Assembly: GCA_964542585.1 (NCBI GenBank)
Contig: CAZIUI010000006.1
Span: 39,996-103,995, forward strand
Direction of reading: 5' to 3'
Source: CAYYUA01 sp964542585
Lineage (GTDB): Bacteria > Bacteroidota > Bacteroidia > CAILMK01 > CAYYUA01
Length of the DNA: 64,000 bases
In this document: piece by piece, positions 17,224 through 27,161 of the stretch
Position numbering within the stretch: position 1 is the first letter of the stretch
Layout of the letters: the number at the start of each line of letters is the position of its first letter
The notes under the pieces: model-generated
Told to the model about the DNA's origin: nothing
Database searches by the model: none
The model's input: only the letters and a program-made list of their open reading frames with translations
Position numbers and translations under genes: made by a program

Positions 17224-18759
17224 TTGAAGCCCCTAACTGATTTTGCCAATTTAGCTTTTAAGCGTCTACTTAAGGCGCGATTCCGTCATATTGAAGCTTA
17301 CAAGAACAATCCTCATGAGACACAGGAAAGGATTCTTCAATATCTACTAAACAAAGGGGCTAAGACGCAATTCGGAAGGGATAACCAATTCCAAAAAATC
17401 AGGGGTTACGAAGCTTTCCAAAGACAAGTACCCGTTTTTGATTACCCTACATTGAAGCCTTACATCGAGCAAATGCTAGGAGGCAAGACCGATGTCACCT
17501 GGCCAGGCCGGGTTCAATGGTTTGCCATGTCATCCGGGACCACGGGCGGACGTAGCAAGTTTATTCCCATTACAAAAGAGGCCCTTAGCCAATGTCATTA
17601 CAAAGCAGGCCAAGATGTTTATGCAGTTTACAATCAGCTAAATCCCAAAGGCCGGGTTTTTACCGGAAAGAACCTGGTTTTGGGAGGTAGCCATCAGGTA
17701 AGCCGCTTGAATAAATATTCCCGCTATGGGGATCTTTCAGCAGTGCTATTGCAAAATTTACCGAAATGGGCTGCCTTAAGGCGTTCCCCTAGTCTTCAAA
17801 CAGCCTTAATGGAAGATTGGGAAGCAAAAATTGAACGTATAGCTGAAGAAACCCGCCATCAGAATATCACCTCCATCCTTGGCGTACCCACCTGGACTGT
17901 AGTTTTAATTGAAAAATTATTTGAACTAACCGGTGAAGATAACCTGGCTGCCATTTGGCCGAATTTAGAGCTATACATCCATGGTGGGGTTAATTTTGAT
18001 CCTTATCGAAATTTGTTTCAGCAGTTCATTCGGAAAGCTGATATGCATTACCTTGAAACGTACAATGCTTCCGAGGGCTTTTTTGGGATTCAAGATTCAT
18101 GGGATTCACATGACCTTCTCCTAATGCTGGATTATGGGATATTTTTTGAATTTATACCCCAGCATACTGATCAAGAAGAACCTGAGCCTGTACCGCTTTG
18201 GGATGTAAAAAAGGATCAGCATTATGCTGTTGTCATTTCCACCAATTCAGGCTTGTGGCGTTACATGATAGGAGATACGATCCGTTTTACGAGTAAGAAT
18301 CCGTACCGCTTTCGTTTAACAGGTCGCACTCAGCATTTTATCAATACTTTTGGGGAAGAGGTGATCGTAGAAAATGCCGAACAAGCTTTAGCCATCGCTT
18401 GCCAGCGCACTGGTGCTAAAATGAATGAATTTACCGCCGGACCGATCTACTTTGAACAAGGTCTTAAAGGTGGTCATGAATGGCTAATAGAATTCGAAGA
18501 ATCCCCATCTTACTTGCAAGAATTCCGGGATATATTGGACCAGCAGTTACAATCGGAAAATTCCGATTATGCGGCAAAGCGTTATAAATCTATGGCTTTA
18601 TCGCCACCCTTGGTTAAACAGTTCCCGAAAGGGACCTTTTACCAGTGGATGAAAGCCAAAAATAAGCTTGGGGGGCAACATAAAGTACCACGCCTAGCCA
18701 ATCACCGGGATTTTTTGGATGATTTGCAGCAATTCGCCTCACCCCTGGATTCTAGTTAA
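17224..18759 (+). CDS. GH3 (auxin-responsive-promoter) family acyl-adenylating protein
   Basis: The 511-residue protein has the GH3 nucleotide-binding motif SSGTTGGRSKFIP starting at residue 103, the middle motif YNASEGFFGIQD, and the TGRTQHFINTFGEEVIVENAE region that follows the hinge. Plant GH3 enzymes adenylate a carboxylic acid and join it to an amino acid; bacterial members are common in Bacteroidota, with unknown substrates. No transmembrane or export signal is seen, so it is cytoplasmic. The start is TTG at 17224. The tandem repeat lies directly upstream, in its 5' leader or promoter region. Confidence 0.88.
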   Translation: MKPLTDFANLAFKRLLKARFRHIEAYKNNPHETQERILQYLLNKGAKTQFGRDNQFQKIRGYEAFQRQVPVFDYPTLKPYIEQMLGGKTDVTWPGRVQWFAMSSGTTGGRSKFIPITKEALSQCHYKAGQDVYAVYNQLNPKGRVFTGKNLVLGGSHQVSRLNKYSRYGDLSAVLLQNLPKWAALRRSPSLQTALMEDWEAKIERIAEETRHQNITSILGVPTWTVVLIEKLFELTGEDNLAAIWPNLELYIHGGVNFDPYRNLFQQFIRKADMHYLETYNASEGFFGIQDSWDSHDLLLMLDYGIFFEFIPQHTDQEEPEPVPLWDVKKDQHYAVVISTNSGLWRYMIGDTIRFTSKNPYRFRLTGRTQHFINTFGEEVIVENAEQALAIACQRTGAKMNEFTAGPIYFEQGLKGGHEWLIEFEESPSYLQEFRDILDQQLQSENSDYAAKRYKSMALSPPLVKQFPKGTFYQWMKAKNKLGGQHKVPRLANHRDFLDDLQQFASPLDSS

Positions 18760-19507
18760 ATTAAGCGATCATCTTTCAATACCATCTTAAGCCCTTGGAC
18801 ATCAAACCCTCGAGTTATTTACTTATGCGGTATCTTATCACTGAATTGTTAGGTAGTAGGTAATTTTTTATTGAACTTTAAAATTAGCAATATTTGTTAA
18901 ATAAGGTGAAGAAAGGTAAAATTGATGATAGCTAACAGGCTTTAGTCACTACCATTAAACCAATTGTTAATTAGAATTTAATTCGTAAGCTCATAACATT
19001 TTTGAAACCCCAATCTGCAAAAATTCAAAAGCTTAAAGGCCTTAGCAATCAGATTTTGATAAGCAAAAATTTTTAAAATATTCATCGATCATTTTGATTC
19101 ATTGAAAGTTAAATCTATAAGCTTTAGGTAACTATAAATGAGAATTGATGAAAATGCTTTAAAGTTAGAATCAAAATATAAAGGCAATTAAAAAGCTTTT
19201 GAGCTAGCAATGAAAACGATTTATATTTATAAAGCTCCCTTTTAAAAATAGCATATAAAAAGCAGGATTTTTATTCTTTTATCAAGGTATTTCCAAATCA
19301 GTAAGCGTTTTTGATGAAAATATTATCAATTGTTTCATCGTCTTAAATTATTAAAAACTTTCAATTTGTAAAGTATTTATTTGTTCAAAAGTGCAATTTG
19401 TGGATATTTGCGAGTGAGAGAAGCATATTAAAACACGAATTAATTGTTAGCATCGCTTAAAAATACCTTCCTTAGAGGTAGGTACCAACCAAAAAAAAAC
19501 CGTTCCT
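18760..19507. other. Long AT-rich intergenic region with no recognised gene
   Basis: This 748-bp stretch has no plausible coding frame, no tRNA-like folding that I can see, and no clear terminator after the GH3 gene. A small inverted repeat (GATGAAA at 19313-19319 and TTTCATC at 19333-19339) is present. It probably carries the promoter and a long leader for the barrel/SPOR gene that starts at 19508. A regulatory RNA cannot be excluded. Confidence 0.5.
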
Positions 19508-21001
19508 ATGGTTAACTTTAAACACCTGTTTGCGGGTCTTTTTGCCCTTCTGCTTACGCACACACTTGTCGCCCAGGATGATTACAAACACTGGGCTATT
19601 GAGATCGGAGGAGGTACCACCGTTCCGAATATGGACATAGAAGGACAAGCTCAGTACTTGGGAAAAGGAGGTGTACGTTACAACATTTCTAAGCTTTTTG
19701 GCTTAAAGGCGAATTACTCCATGGGCCTTTTAAAGTTTGATGGTACTGAAGGTACAGTAGAAAATGAATTTTTTACGTATGGAATTCGTGGTACGCTCAA
19801 TTTTGGTGAGGTGGTAAAACTTACCAGCGACCGGTTCAATTTAATGCTCAATGCAGGAATTGGAGCTATCAATACAGAAATAGCCTATCCTTTTAGCGCT
19901 GTTCCCCCAAGTGGTAAAGAGGAATACCTCAAATATCAGGGGTACCTTCAAGGGGATGACTATTCTTCGCAGGATTTTTACACCAACATTGGCGGTAGAG
20001 TCCAGATTAAGATAAACCCAAGTTTTGGTATTAATTTAGGTGCAAACTATTATACCTCAAATACTGATCTGTTAGATGGACGGTCACCAGGTGGGGAAGC
20101 CGTAAATCAATATAATGATGGCTATTTCACTGCTACGGCAGGAATCGCTGTTTATCTCGGCAGCGGAAAGGACCATGCAGACTGGACGCCTGCACAAGCC
20201 AGCCCTGAAATGGAAAATAAAACGGATTCTAACCAAAAGTCTATTGAACAACTGCGTAAAAAGATCAAGGATTCTGATGAAGATGGTGTTATCGATGCCG
20301 TTGATGAGGATAATTCCACCAAAGAAGGTGTAAGGGTCAATGCTAAGGGAAAAGCCATGGATACTGATTACGATGGTATTCCCGATTTTAAAGATGATTG
20401 CCCTGTTCAAAAAGGACCAGACTCGACCAATGGTTGCCCACAGCAATTAACGGATTCGGTGATAAAGCAAATGAAAAAAGAAGTTCGCAAGGCAGCCGAG
20501 CGGTCAGCTAGAAGTGGTACTGACACTGGAGCTAGACCAAGAAAAGGAACTGACAGAAAAGGAGCAGATGATCAAAGAAAGGCCAGGCAAGATCAAGCGG
20601 ATAAGGCAGATCGTGACCAGCGTAGAAGGCGCGATGATGATGAAGGAACTGATCGAAGGGCCAGAGGGGATCGACAAGGTGACGATGAGGACCGTCAACA
20701 AACAGACTCTGAGGTGAAGGCTAGCGCTTCAGATTATGCCGTAGTTACAGTCACCAGCAAACCTGCCAATGAAATCAGTACCTATTACATCATTGGGGGT
20801 TCATTTAGTGTTAAGACCAATGCCATTGATTTTAATGACTTCTTGCAGTCAGAAGATTTTGATTCCAAAATCCTTTATGTGAAAGAGAAAGGTTTATACC
20901 GGGTTGCTTACGAGGCCTTTGATAGCCAGAAAGCAGCCACAGACCGTCTAACTGAAATTAGAAAGCAATTCAATGATAAGGCTTGGATCTTAGGCAATTA
21001 G
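19508..21001 (+). CDS. Outer-membrane beta-barrel protein with thrombospondin-type-3 repeats and C-terminal SPOR-like domain
   Basis: The 497-residue protein has a signal peptide (to about residue 22, ending LVAQ) and an eight-stranded OmpA-like barrel (about residues 25-220). Calcium-binding-type repeats follow, such as DSDEDGVIDAVDEDNS and DTDYDGIPDFKDDCP. After them come about 100 residues of extremely charged Arg/Asp/Lys/Gln sequence and a C-terminal alpha/beta domain (about 420-497) resembling a SPOR domain. SPOR domains bind peptidoglycan strands lacking stem peptides, so this protein could link the outer membrane to the wall in place of the usual OmpA domain. A strong terminator follows. 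Confidence 0.78.
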   Translation: MVNFKHLFAGLFALLLTHTLVAQDDYKHWAIEIGGGTTVPNMDIEGQAQYLGKGGVRYNISKLFGLKANYSMGLLKFDGTEGTVENEFFTYGIRGTLNFGEVVKLTSDRFNLMLNAGIGAINTEIAYPFSAVPPSGKEEYLKYQGYLQGDDYSSQDFYTNIGGRVQIKINPSFGINLGANYYTSNTDLLDGRSPGGEAVNQYNDGYFTATAGIAVYLGSGKDHADWTPAQASPEMENKTDSNQKSIEQLRKKIKDSDEDGVIDAVDEDNSTKEGVRVNAKGKAMDTDYDGIPDFKDDCPVQKGPDSTNGCPQQLTDSVIKQMKKEVRKAAERSARSGTDTGARPRKGTDRKGADDQRKARQDQADKADRDQRRRRDDDEGTDRRARGDRQGDDEDRQQTDSEVKASASDYAVVTVTSKPANEISTYYIIGGSFSVKTNAIDFNDFLQSEDFDSKILYVKEKGLYRVAYEAFDSQKAATDRLTEIRKQFNDKAWILGN

Positions 21002-21023
21002 TTGAAACACCTAATTAAGCCAT

Positions 21024-21059
21024 AAAAAAAGCCCGTGTAGATTTATACGGGCTTTTTTT
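21024..21059. terminator. Bidirectional rho-independent terminator
   Basis: A 16-bp stem (21024-21039 pairing with 21044-21059, one G-U pair) with loop GATT has seven A residues on the left and seven T residues on the right. It lies between the convergent barrel/SPOR gene and usp gene and can serve both. Confidence 0.93.
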
Positions 21060-21098
21060 ATGCCTGCAAAATAAATTAAGTTAATTGCCGAATTCTAC

Positions 21099-21932
21099 TT
21101 ATTTAAGGCTAACGCTTAGCACTGGGAAATCCCCGTTAGCTACAATACTCTCGGTAATACTTCCGGTAAAGAGACGGGTCCATCCAGAGCGCCCGTGAGT
21201 TGCAATCGCTAACACATCGGCTTCCTCGGCTTCTTTCATATACTCTACAATTCCTTCATCTTCCGTATAATGATTAAATATCTCGTAGTCGTCAATTAGC
21301 TGAGGGGAGGATTCCTGATACTTTTTAAGCTTTGCTTTTGACTTTACGGATGTCTCAAAGTTTACAGGCGTATTGATGTAAACCAGGTTGACTTTGGCGG
21401 AGACAGCCTCAGTAAAATCCTTTATATGTTGAAAACTGTGGGGCTTATCCTCCTCAAAATCTGATGCAAAAGCAATTCGGTTAATCGTTACATTATCAAT
21501 TGGTTTTTTTATCACCAGCACGGGGCATGGGGAATGTCTCAGCATACGCTGAGCATTGGAGCCCAATAAGGTAGATTTTAAACCGCTCGTTCCGTGAGAA
21601 CCAATAACAGCAAGGTCATACCCATGTTCCTTGATATCTTTGGGGATATCGATCAATCCCTCGTTAAAAGCAAGCCGATAATGGGCTGTAACACCCGCAT
21701 CCCTAACATTCTGCACTTCATGCTTTAGATTTGCTTCAGCGTCTTCAATAGCTTTTTTTAGCTCAGGATACATGAGTCGGTCAGAATTACTCATGTTTTC
21801 CCAATCCACAGCTACCAGCATGGTGTGTTCGAAGTGAACTTCAGCCCCACTCTTTTGAGCAAGGGCTATAGCGTAATCCCTAGCCGCATTTGAGTATTCT
21901 GAAAAATCCGTTGGAAGCAAGATTTTCTCCAT
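21099..21932 (-). CDS. Tandem universal stress protein
   Basis: The 277-residue protein is two Usp domains in a row. The first (about residues 1-145) carries the nucleotide-binding motif GSHGTSGLKSTLLGSNAQRM; the second ends with ATHGRSGWTRLFTGSITESI. Both keep the G-x2-G-x9-G-S/T pattern used for ATP binding. Usp proteins modulate survival under stress; the target is unknown. The ATG start gives the standard opening KILLPTDFSEYSNAA. The DUF2905 gene lies 52 bp upstream on the same strand. Confidence 0.93.
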   Translation of the reverse strand: MEKILLPTDFSEYSNAARDYAIALAQKSGAEVHFEHTMLVAVDWENMSNSDRLMYPELKKAIEDAEANLKHEVQNVRDAGVTAHYRLAFNEGLIDIPKDIKEHGYDLAVIGSHGTSGLKSTLLGSNAQRMLRHSPCPVLVIKKPIDNVTINRIAFASDFEEDKPHSFQHIKDFTEAVSAKVNLVYINTPVNFETSVKSKAKLKKYQESSPQLIDDYEIFNHYTEDEGIVEYMKEAEEADVLAIATHGRSGWTRLFTGSITESIVANGDFPVLSVSLK

Positions 21933-21984
21933 AAGAAATTGATTTATGAGCGTTGAAGCCTCAAAATTAGCGTTTTTACACTAA

Positions 21985-22215
21985 TTAAAGGGCCCGAAAG
22001 ACCCAGCGAACGAGCCATAGTACGGCACTTAAAATCAAGCTTACCAAAATCATGGTAGTAATCGGAAAATAAAAACGCCAATTATCATTTACAATCTTAA
22101 TGTCGCCCGGTAAATTTCCAAACCAACTAAGCTTACCACCAAAAAGCCAAATAAAGGCACCACAAATAGTTAAAACTACGCCTGTAAACATCAGGATCTT
22201 ACCGACATTTTCCAT
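21985..22215 (-). CDS. DUF2905 small membrane protein
   Basis: The 76-residue protein has two transmembrane helices (about residues 7-26 and 49-72) separated by the family motif KLSWFGNLPGDIKI, typical of DUF2905. Its function is unknown; it sits in the inner membrane. It lies between the Usp gene and the giant PKD gene, all on the minus strand, and may be cotranscribed with usp. Confidence 0.85.
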   Translation of the reverse strand: MENVGKILMFTGVVLTICGAFIWLFGGKLSWFGNLPGDIKIVNDNWRFYFPITTMILVSLILSAVLWLVRWVFRAL

Positions 22216-22283
22216 TTGACTAATTTTTTAACTGCAGGGAATTGGTATATCTTCAAAAAAAGAGAGCCTTCCTTTAATTGAAG

Positions 22284-25200
22284 TCAATCATCGCGAATCA
22301 GGGTTATCGTACCCTGTTTTTGAAACCTGGGCCCTTTAATTGAAAAATAATAGGTACCACTAGCTAATGGGTTATCATTGTTGATATCCTTACCATCCCA
22401 TTTAAGGTCCTCATCCTTTGCCTTGTAAACCAACTGACCCCATCTGTTATAGATGAACAATTCGAAATCCTTGCAATCGCTCAGGCCTTTTACCTCAAAA
22501 TAATCATTAACGCCATCACCATTTGGTGTAAATACGTTAGGAATTTCCAAAGGCTGAACATCCTCTGGTGACAAAACCAGGGTTTTCTGAGCGGTATCAG
22601 CGCAAGGATCAGCAGGATCGGCGATATAGGTGACCTCATAACGCCCACTTTGCTGGTAGGTATAATTGAAATTAGCAGCTCCCTCCTTCTGAACACTATT
22701 ACCCAATAACCAAAGATGTTTATTGGCACCGGGCTCTTTACTTTGAAAATTAAACTCTGGCCTGCAAGGAACTTGCTCAAAAGTAAAATCAGCTTCAATT
22801 GCAGGGTTTGCTAGCACCTTTTGCTGGGCCGTATCCTGACATTGTTCACTAAAAGCGATCACTTTTACCCAGTAATCACCCGCTTCTGGTAGATTCACAA
22901 CTACTGAATCACCAGCATCTTTCTCTAAATAAGGTTGTATATCACCTTCCCAGGTTAATGAATCAGCATTGTTAGTAGTGGCATTAAGGGTTAACCTCGG
23001 CTTACAACGTGCACGGATTACATCAAGCCGAGCCTCTACAAAATCAGGTACAGGCACCACCTGTTCTACGGTATCCGCGCAGGCCCCCTTAGTAGGCCCA
23101 ACGATAAGCTGCACTTTCCGCTCACCTTTTTGCTGATAGGTTTTAACAGGATTCACTTTTTGACTTGTATCCCCATTATCAAATGTCCATAAATGAGGGT
23201 GATCGGCATTACTTTTACTCGTAAAGTTAACCGTGGCAGAACAGGTATCCCTTTGATACAAATAGTCCGCATTTGGGATGGGCAGTACTTGAAAATTTTG
23301 CGTTAAAGTATCCTTACAGAGGCCATCTTCTGCATATAAAGTCACAGGAAAACTTCCTGTATTTTGGTACTTATGAACGGGGTTTAACTTGCTACTTGTC
23401 GTACCGTCCCCGAATCTCCAACGGAATTGAAGCCCCTTGGGAGATTGGTTCTTGGTTATTAGCTTCTGGTTACAGGTATCCAAGAGTAAACTAAAGGCAG
23501 CCTCGGCTAAAGAGTCAACAGGTATGCGCTTGATCACTGTATCCGAACATTGGCTATTTGGGTCCCCAATAGCTATAACTTTATAAGAAGGTTCAGAAGC
23601 TGGTAACGGTAAGCGTTGACCTGCTGCTAGCGACATGTAAGAAGTATCAAATCCTGCGTCTGACCCTTCTAAATGCCACCTGATAGTCCTAAGATTAGTA
23701 GTATCCGGGTTTACTTGAAGATAGGGCTCACAGGTTGGGTGATTGGCTGTAAAATTAACCTTTGGGACGCTATCAAAGGTTATCGTTTGCCTTGAGGTAT
23801 CCCGGCAGAAAGGAGGCGCTCCTTTTATCCACATGGCCACTTGGTTATCACCAGCTCCCGGTAGCTGGATTTTTGCGGAATCCACGGCATGAATGGTGGT
23901 ATCCGGTAATTGCCAGGTTACAGTATCTTGCAGCGCACTACTATTTTTAAGGCTTACCCTGAATTCGCAGGGGTCGGTTATCGTATAAGAAAAATTACTC
24001 AGGACATTATCCAGCCTTAAGGTATCGATCACCGTATCTGCGCAGACTTTTCCAGGTGCTGCCACAAGGCGGGGATAAAATGTATCTGTAGCACTATATT
24101 GATGCTGAACATTGCCTTTGCCAACTTGAAATTGCTGCTGTCCTTCAAAATACCAAATAAATTTTTTGGCATTGGTGGATTGGTTACTGAAGGAAACCGT
24201 CCCACTACAGGAATCAAGGCTGTAGCTAAAATTAGCAGCTACGGTTTCCTTAATCAATACCGTATCTGAGACCGTGTCAGCGCATAGGGAATGGCCATCT
24301 ACAATACATGTAACTTCATAACTACCGGAATCTTCGTAGGTGTGCTGAACAATGGAATCTCCTGTTACGCTACTACCATCTCCGAATTGCCATTTGAAGC
24401 TGTCGCCAAAATCCCCATTGTATTCAAATTCCCGGACATTTATGCACTCACCGGTATCGGTTTTAAAATTAGCTCCCGGCTTATCATATACGGAAATAGT
24501 ACTAACGGCTGTATCAGCAAAGTCACAGGAAAAAGGATTGATCGCTATTTGCTTAACGGTGTAGGTGCCTGGTTTACTGTACTTATGGGTGGGCGACCTT
24601 CCATGAGACGTATCTCCATCTCCAAAATACCACACAAAAGAATCTGCTAATCGGGCCTGATTCTGAAAGCTAATAGAATCCTCTATGCAGGTATTATCTG
24701 GAGCCTGTAAACCTGAAAAAACATCTTCAACTTGAAGGTTTATTTTAAGAAGGGCATTGTTGCAATTTCCTGAATTGTTGGTTCTAGAGTAGGCATTTTG
24801 CGTTGTCGGCAGGTCTGAGTTGCCGCCACAACCTGCACAGATTGACTGATATATAATACCTGACTTGTCAAATCGACTTGTTCCACCATCCACATGTTCG
24901 GAACTCTTTTTTCCTCCGTAATAAGTAGCATAAAGCAAAGCTTCCATGTCCCTTGCAAACACAGCAATATAGAAATCAGAACTATCAGTAGTAGAAACAA
25001 AAGCTCCTTTAGTAGTGGGCAAACCACCTGTATTACCGCCCTCTAGATTGGTACTTCCACCCCACCCGGAGAAATAAATTTTTCCACACGTGTCTACCAA
25101 GAAGGCTGAAGGCGACAAGTCAGGGTCTGAACGAAGCCCAGAGCCAAAAGTTGAGGATAGCAGGAGGCTGTCAAGTTGCTTATTAAACTTAGTGATGAAT

Positions 25201-27017
25201 TGCTTTCCACTGTCAACATTATAAGCAGCACCTTTATAGGGAAACTGATCGCTAATTGTTTGACCTGTCAAGTAAACATTTCCACCTGGCCCGGTTTGAA
25301 CAAAATAAGCCTGATCATATTTGGAGGTGCCCAGGAAAGTTGAAGCTTTCACCCGGCTAAGATCCGATGAAGTCCGCAAAATCATGGCATCACCCTTTCC
25401 TCCATTATTTTGTTGTTGGTAGCCTTGAACAGGGAAATTAAGCTGGGAACTTTTGGTACCCCCGGTGACCAATAACGATTGATCGGAAGCCAGGGTTAAA
25501 CTATAGGCTGCATCATCCTCACTTCCACCAATGAAGCTAGAGGCCTCCAATGTTTGAAGGTTTGGGCTTAAGCGAAATACACACCCATCTTGATCTCCCC
25601 CGCCAAATGACTTTTGAAAAGCATTCGAAGTAGTAGGAAAAGTTTGACCGGATTGCGTTGTAGTGGCAACAAGGACATCACCCTGCTGATTGGTAATAAC
25701 TTCTCCTCTAAAAATATCCCCATAGTTCCAACCAAGATCGGACACGTTGTAAACCTCGTTGAAATTCTTATACAATTGCCGACCATTCAGGCCATCCAAA
25801 TCTTGGCCACCTAAATAGGTTGACGCTTTCAACGTACTTCCATCAGCCGACAACTTAGCCATGTAGATATCATACCCCCCATTAAAGCTGGTATCGTAAG
25901 CCCCGCTTGTAACTGGAAAATCTTTCGATTCCGTATTCCCAAATACCAATAAATCTTGATCGTCATTTACGATCATGCTATGGGGATCCTCATTCCCACT
26001 CCCCCCTAGAAAGGTGGCATATTTGACCTTGGTCCCACTATCATTGTACTTAAGAATCCCCACATCTCTAGCGGCACCCGTACTGGCCCATTTACTAGGT
26101 GACCCATCCCCCCAATTAACCTGGAACGCACCACTCGTTTCCTCAAAATCACTTCCAAATACCGTTCCCCCGGAATAACCATGGCCGCTAGAATCAAAAG
26201 CTGCTGAGTAGCCGAAATTGTCTGCATTGGAACCTGAGAAGGTGGAAAATATCACCTGTGGATCAATTATAAGGGGGTAAGAAGCATCATAGCCATTAGG
26301 AAAGTGAAAACTGAGTTCATTATCATTTAATCTATAATCGCAGGACACAGGTTGCCGTTTCCCGTCAATTTTTTGATAAGCCTTCGGGGTGAGTTCCGAA
26401 TATTCGTTAACCGAGGTTTGAACGATAAGGTTGCCTTCGGCATCCAGGTAAAGGGTGTCAGCTCCATGATACTTCAAATTGATAATAGTAGGATCCGCTC
26501 CGCGTGATACTTCAAAATTGTATTTAATGCTAGCCCCCTTGCTCGTTACTTCGAGGTCTATCCCCTGATAAAGGCCTTGATACTTTACCCTTTGATAAGC
26601 TGATAGTCCGGAAGCCCAATTTTCAGGGTTTGATCCTAAGTAAAAATTGTATTTCGGTCCAAAAGATCCAAGAGGCGTAAGCTCAGGATTTTGAGCACCT
26701 TGAAATCGTACTTTAAGGCAGTGAGCTCTCACGCTTCCTTCAAGAGCCTTTACGTGGTGCATCCGTTCAAGGTCACTAGTTGATAGGAAATTGTAGGTAA
26801 AACCTCCTTTTTGTAAGTAAAAACGCCCATGAGAAAGTTGAGCCCGGTATTCTACTTTCTCATCCCATTGGCCTTTGTTCGGGATGTATTTTATATCCGC
26901 TTTTGCAGTAGAAAAAATACCGCCTACCCCTGTTATGAAAGCTACAATAAAGGCTATTGCTCGCCTGAAGGATAGGAAGTTGAGGCTTGTTAAATTGCCT
27001 CTTATGAGTAGATACAT
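22284..27017 (-). CDS. Giant secreted PKD-repeat protein with type B T9SS sorting domain
   Basis: The 1577-residue protein starts with a signal peptide ending near STAKA. An N-terminal domain (about 45-255, opening NKGQWDEKVEYRAQL) matches what I know as DUF7948. A beta-propeller of SBBP-like repeats follows (about 260-760, with units such as YATFLGGSGNEDPHSM). Then come nine PKD-like repeats of about 80 residues, each with a cysteine pair, the second usually in a C(A)DT context. The end is the gliding-motility-associated C-terminal domain, with IPNVFTPNGDGVNDYF and LFIYNRWGQLVY. It should be exported by Sec, then by the type IX system, and anchored or released at the surface, probably as an adhesin. 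Confidence 0.9.
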   Translation of the reverse strand: MYLLIRGNLTSLNFLSFRRAIAFIVAFITGVGGIFSTAKADIKYIPNKGQWDEKVEYRAQLSHGRFYLQKGGFTYNFLSTSDLERMHHVKALEGSVRAHCLKVRFQGAQNPELTPLGSFGPKYNFYLGSNPENWASGLSAYQRVKYQGLYQGIDLEVTSKGASIKYNFEVSRGADPTIINLKYHGADTLYLDAEGNLIVQTSVNEYSELTPKAYQKIDGKRQPVSCDYRLNDNELSFHFPNGYDASYPLIIDPQVIFSTFSGSNADNFGYSAAFDSSGHGYSGGTVFGSDFEETSGAFQVNWGDGSPSKWASTGAARDVGILKYNDSGTKVKYATFLGGSGNEDPHSMIVNDDQDLLVFGNTESKDFPVTSGAYDTSFNGGYDIYMAKLSADGSTLKASTYLGGQDLDGLNGRQLYKNFNEVYNVSDLGWNYGDIFRGEVITNQQGDVLVATTTQSGQTFPTTSNAFQKSFGGGDQDGCVFRLSPNLQTLEASSFIGGSEDDAAYSLTLASDQSLLVTGGTKSSQLNFPVQGYQQQNNGGKGDAMILRTSSDLSRVKASTFLGTSKYDQAYFVQTGPGGNVYLTGQTISDQFPYKGAAYNVDSGKQFITKFNKQLDSLLLSSTFGSGLRSDPDLSPSAFLVDTCGKIYFSGWGGSTNLEGGNTGGLPTTKGAFVSTTDSSDFYIAVFARDMEALLYATYYGGKKSSEHVDGGTSRFDKSGIIYQSICAGCGGNSDLPTTQNAYSRTNNSGNCNNALLKINLQVEDVFSGLQAPDNTCIEDSISFQNQARLADSFVWYFGDGDTSHGRSPTHKYSKPGTYTVKQIAINPFSCDFADTAVSTISVYDKPGANFKTDTGECINVREFEYNGDFGDSFKWQFGDGSSVTGDSIVQHTYEDSGSYEVTCIVDGHSLCADTVSDTVLIKETVAANFSYSLDSCSGTVSFSNQSTNAKKFIWYFEGQQQFQVGKGNVQHQYSATDTFYPRLVAAPGKVCADTVIDTLRLDNVLSNFSYTITDPCEFRVSLKNSSALQDTVTWQLPDTTIHAVDSAKIQLPGAGDNQVAMWIKGAPPFCRDTSRQTITFDSVPKVNFTANHPTCEPYLQVNPDTTNLRTIRWHLEGSDAGFDTSYMSLAAGQRLPLPASEPSYKVIAIGDPNSQCSDTVIKRIPVDSLAEAAFSLLLDTCNQKLITKNQSPKGLQFRWRFGDGTTSSKLNPVHKYQNTGSFPVTLYAEDGLCKDTLTQNFQVLPIPNADYLYQRDTCSATVNFTSKSNADHPHLWTFDNGDTSQKVNPVKTYQQKGERKVQLIVGPTKGACADTVEQVVPVPDFVEARLDVIRARCKPRLTLNATTNNADSLTWEGDIQPYLEKDAGDSVVVNLPEAGDYWVKVIAFSEQCQDTAQQKVLANPAIEADFTFEQVPCRPEFNFQSKEPGANKHLWLLGNSVQKEGAANFNYTYQQSGRYEVTYIADPADPCADTAQKTLVLSPEDVQPLEIPNVFTPNGDGVNDYFEVKGLSDCKDFELFIYNRWGQLVYKAKDEDLKWDGKDINNDNPLASGTYYFSIKGPRFQKQGTITLIRDD

Positions 27018-27132
27018 GCTATTTTATCATGATATTTATAAGAGTCGCAATAAAGCAACAATTTAAAAATGAAAAATGGTTTTTTAACAAAAAACCGGAA
27101 GGCAACTTTTAAACGGGACCACGCCATTGTGC

Positions 27133-27140
27133 TACCTTTG
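27133..27140 (+). promoter_or_regulatory. Candidate -7 element upstream of serS (TACCTTTG)
   Basis: The octamer fits TAnnTTTG and ends 21 nt before the serS ATG. A TTTT run at 27107-27110 could form a weak -33 box. Confidence 0.45.
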
Positions 27141-27161
27141 TGGTTTTAAATACTGCTAACC

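Noticed and set aside
17061..17249. Minus-strand 62-codon frame reading the tandem repeat as repeated AFRK
   Set aside because: The frame exists only because the 12-bp unit has a length divisible by three; it overlaps the end of nhaC and the start of the GH3 gene and has no family resemblance.
24291..24650. 119-codon plus-strand frame inside the giant PKD gene
   Set aside because: It lies opposite a well-supported coding region and shows no recognisable domain.
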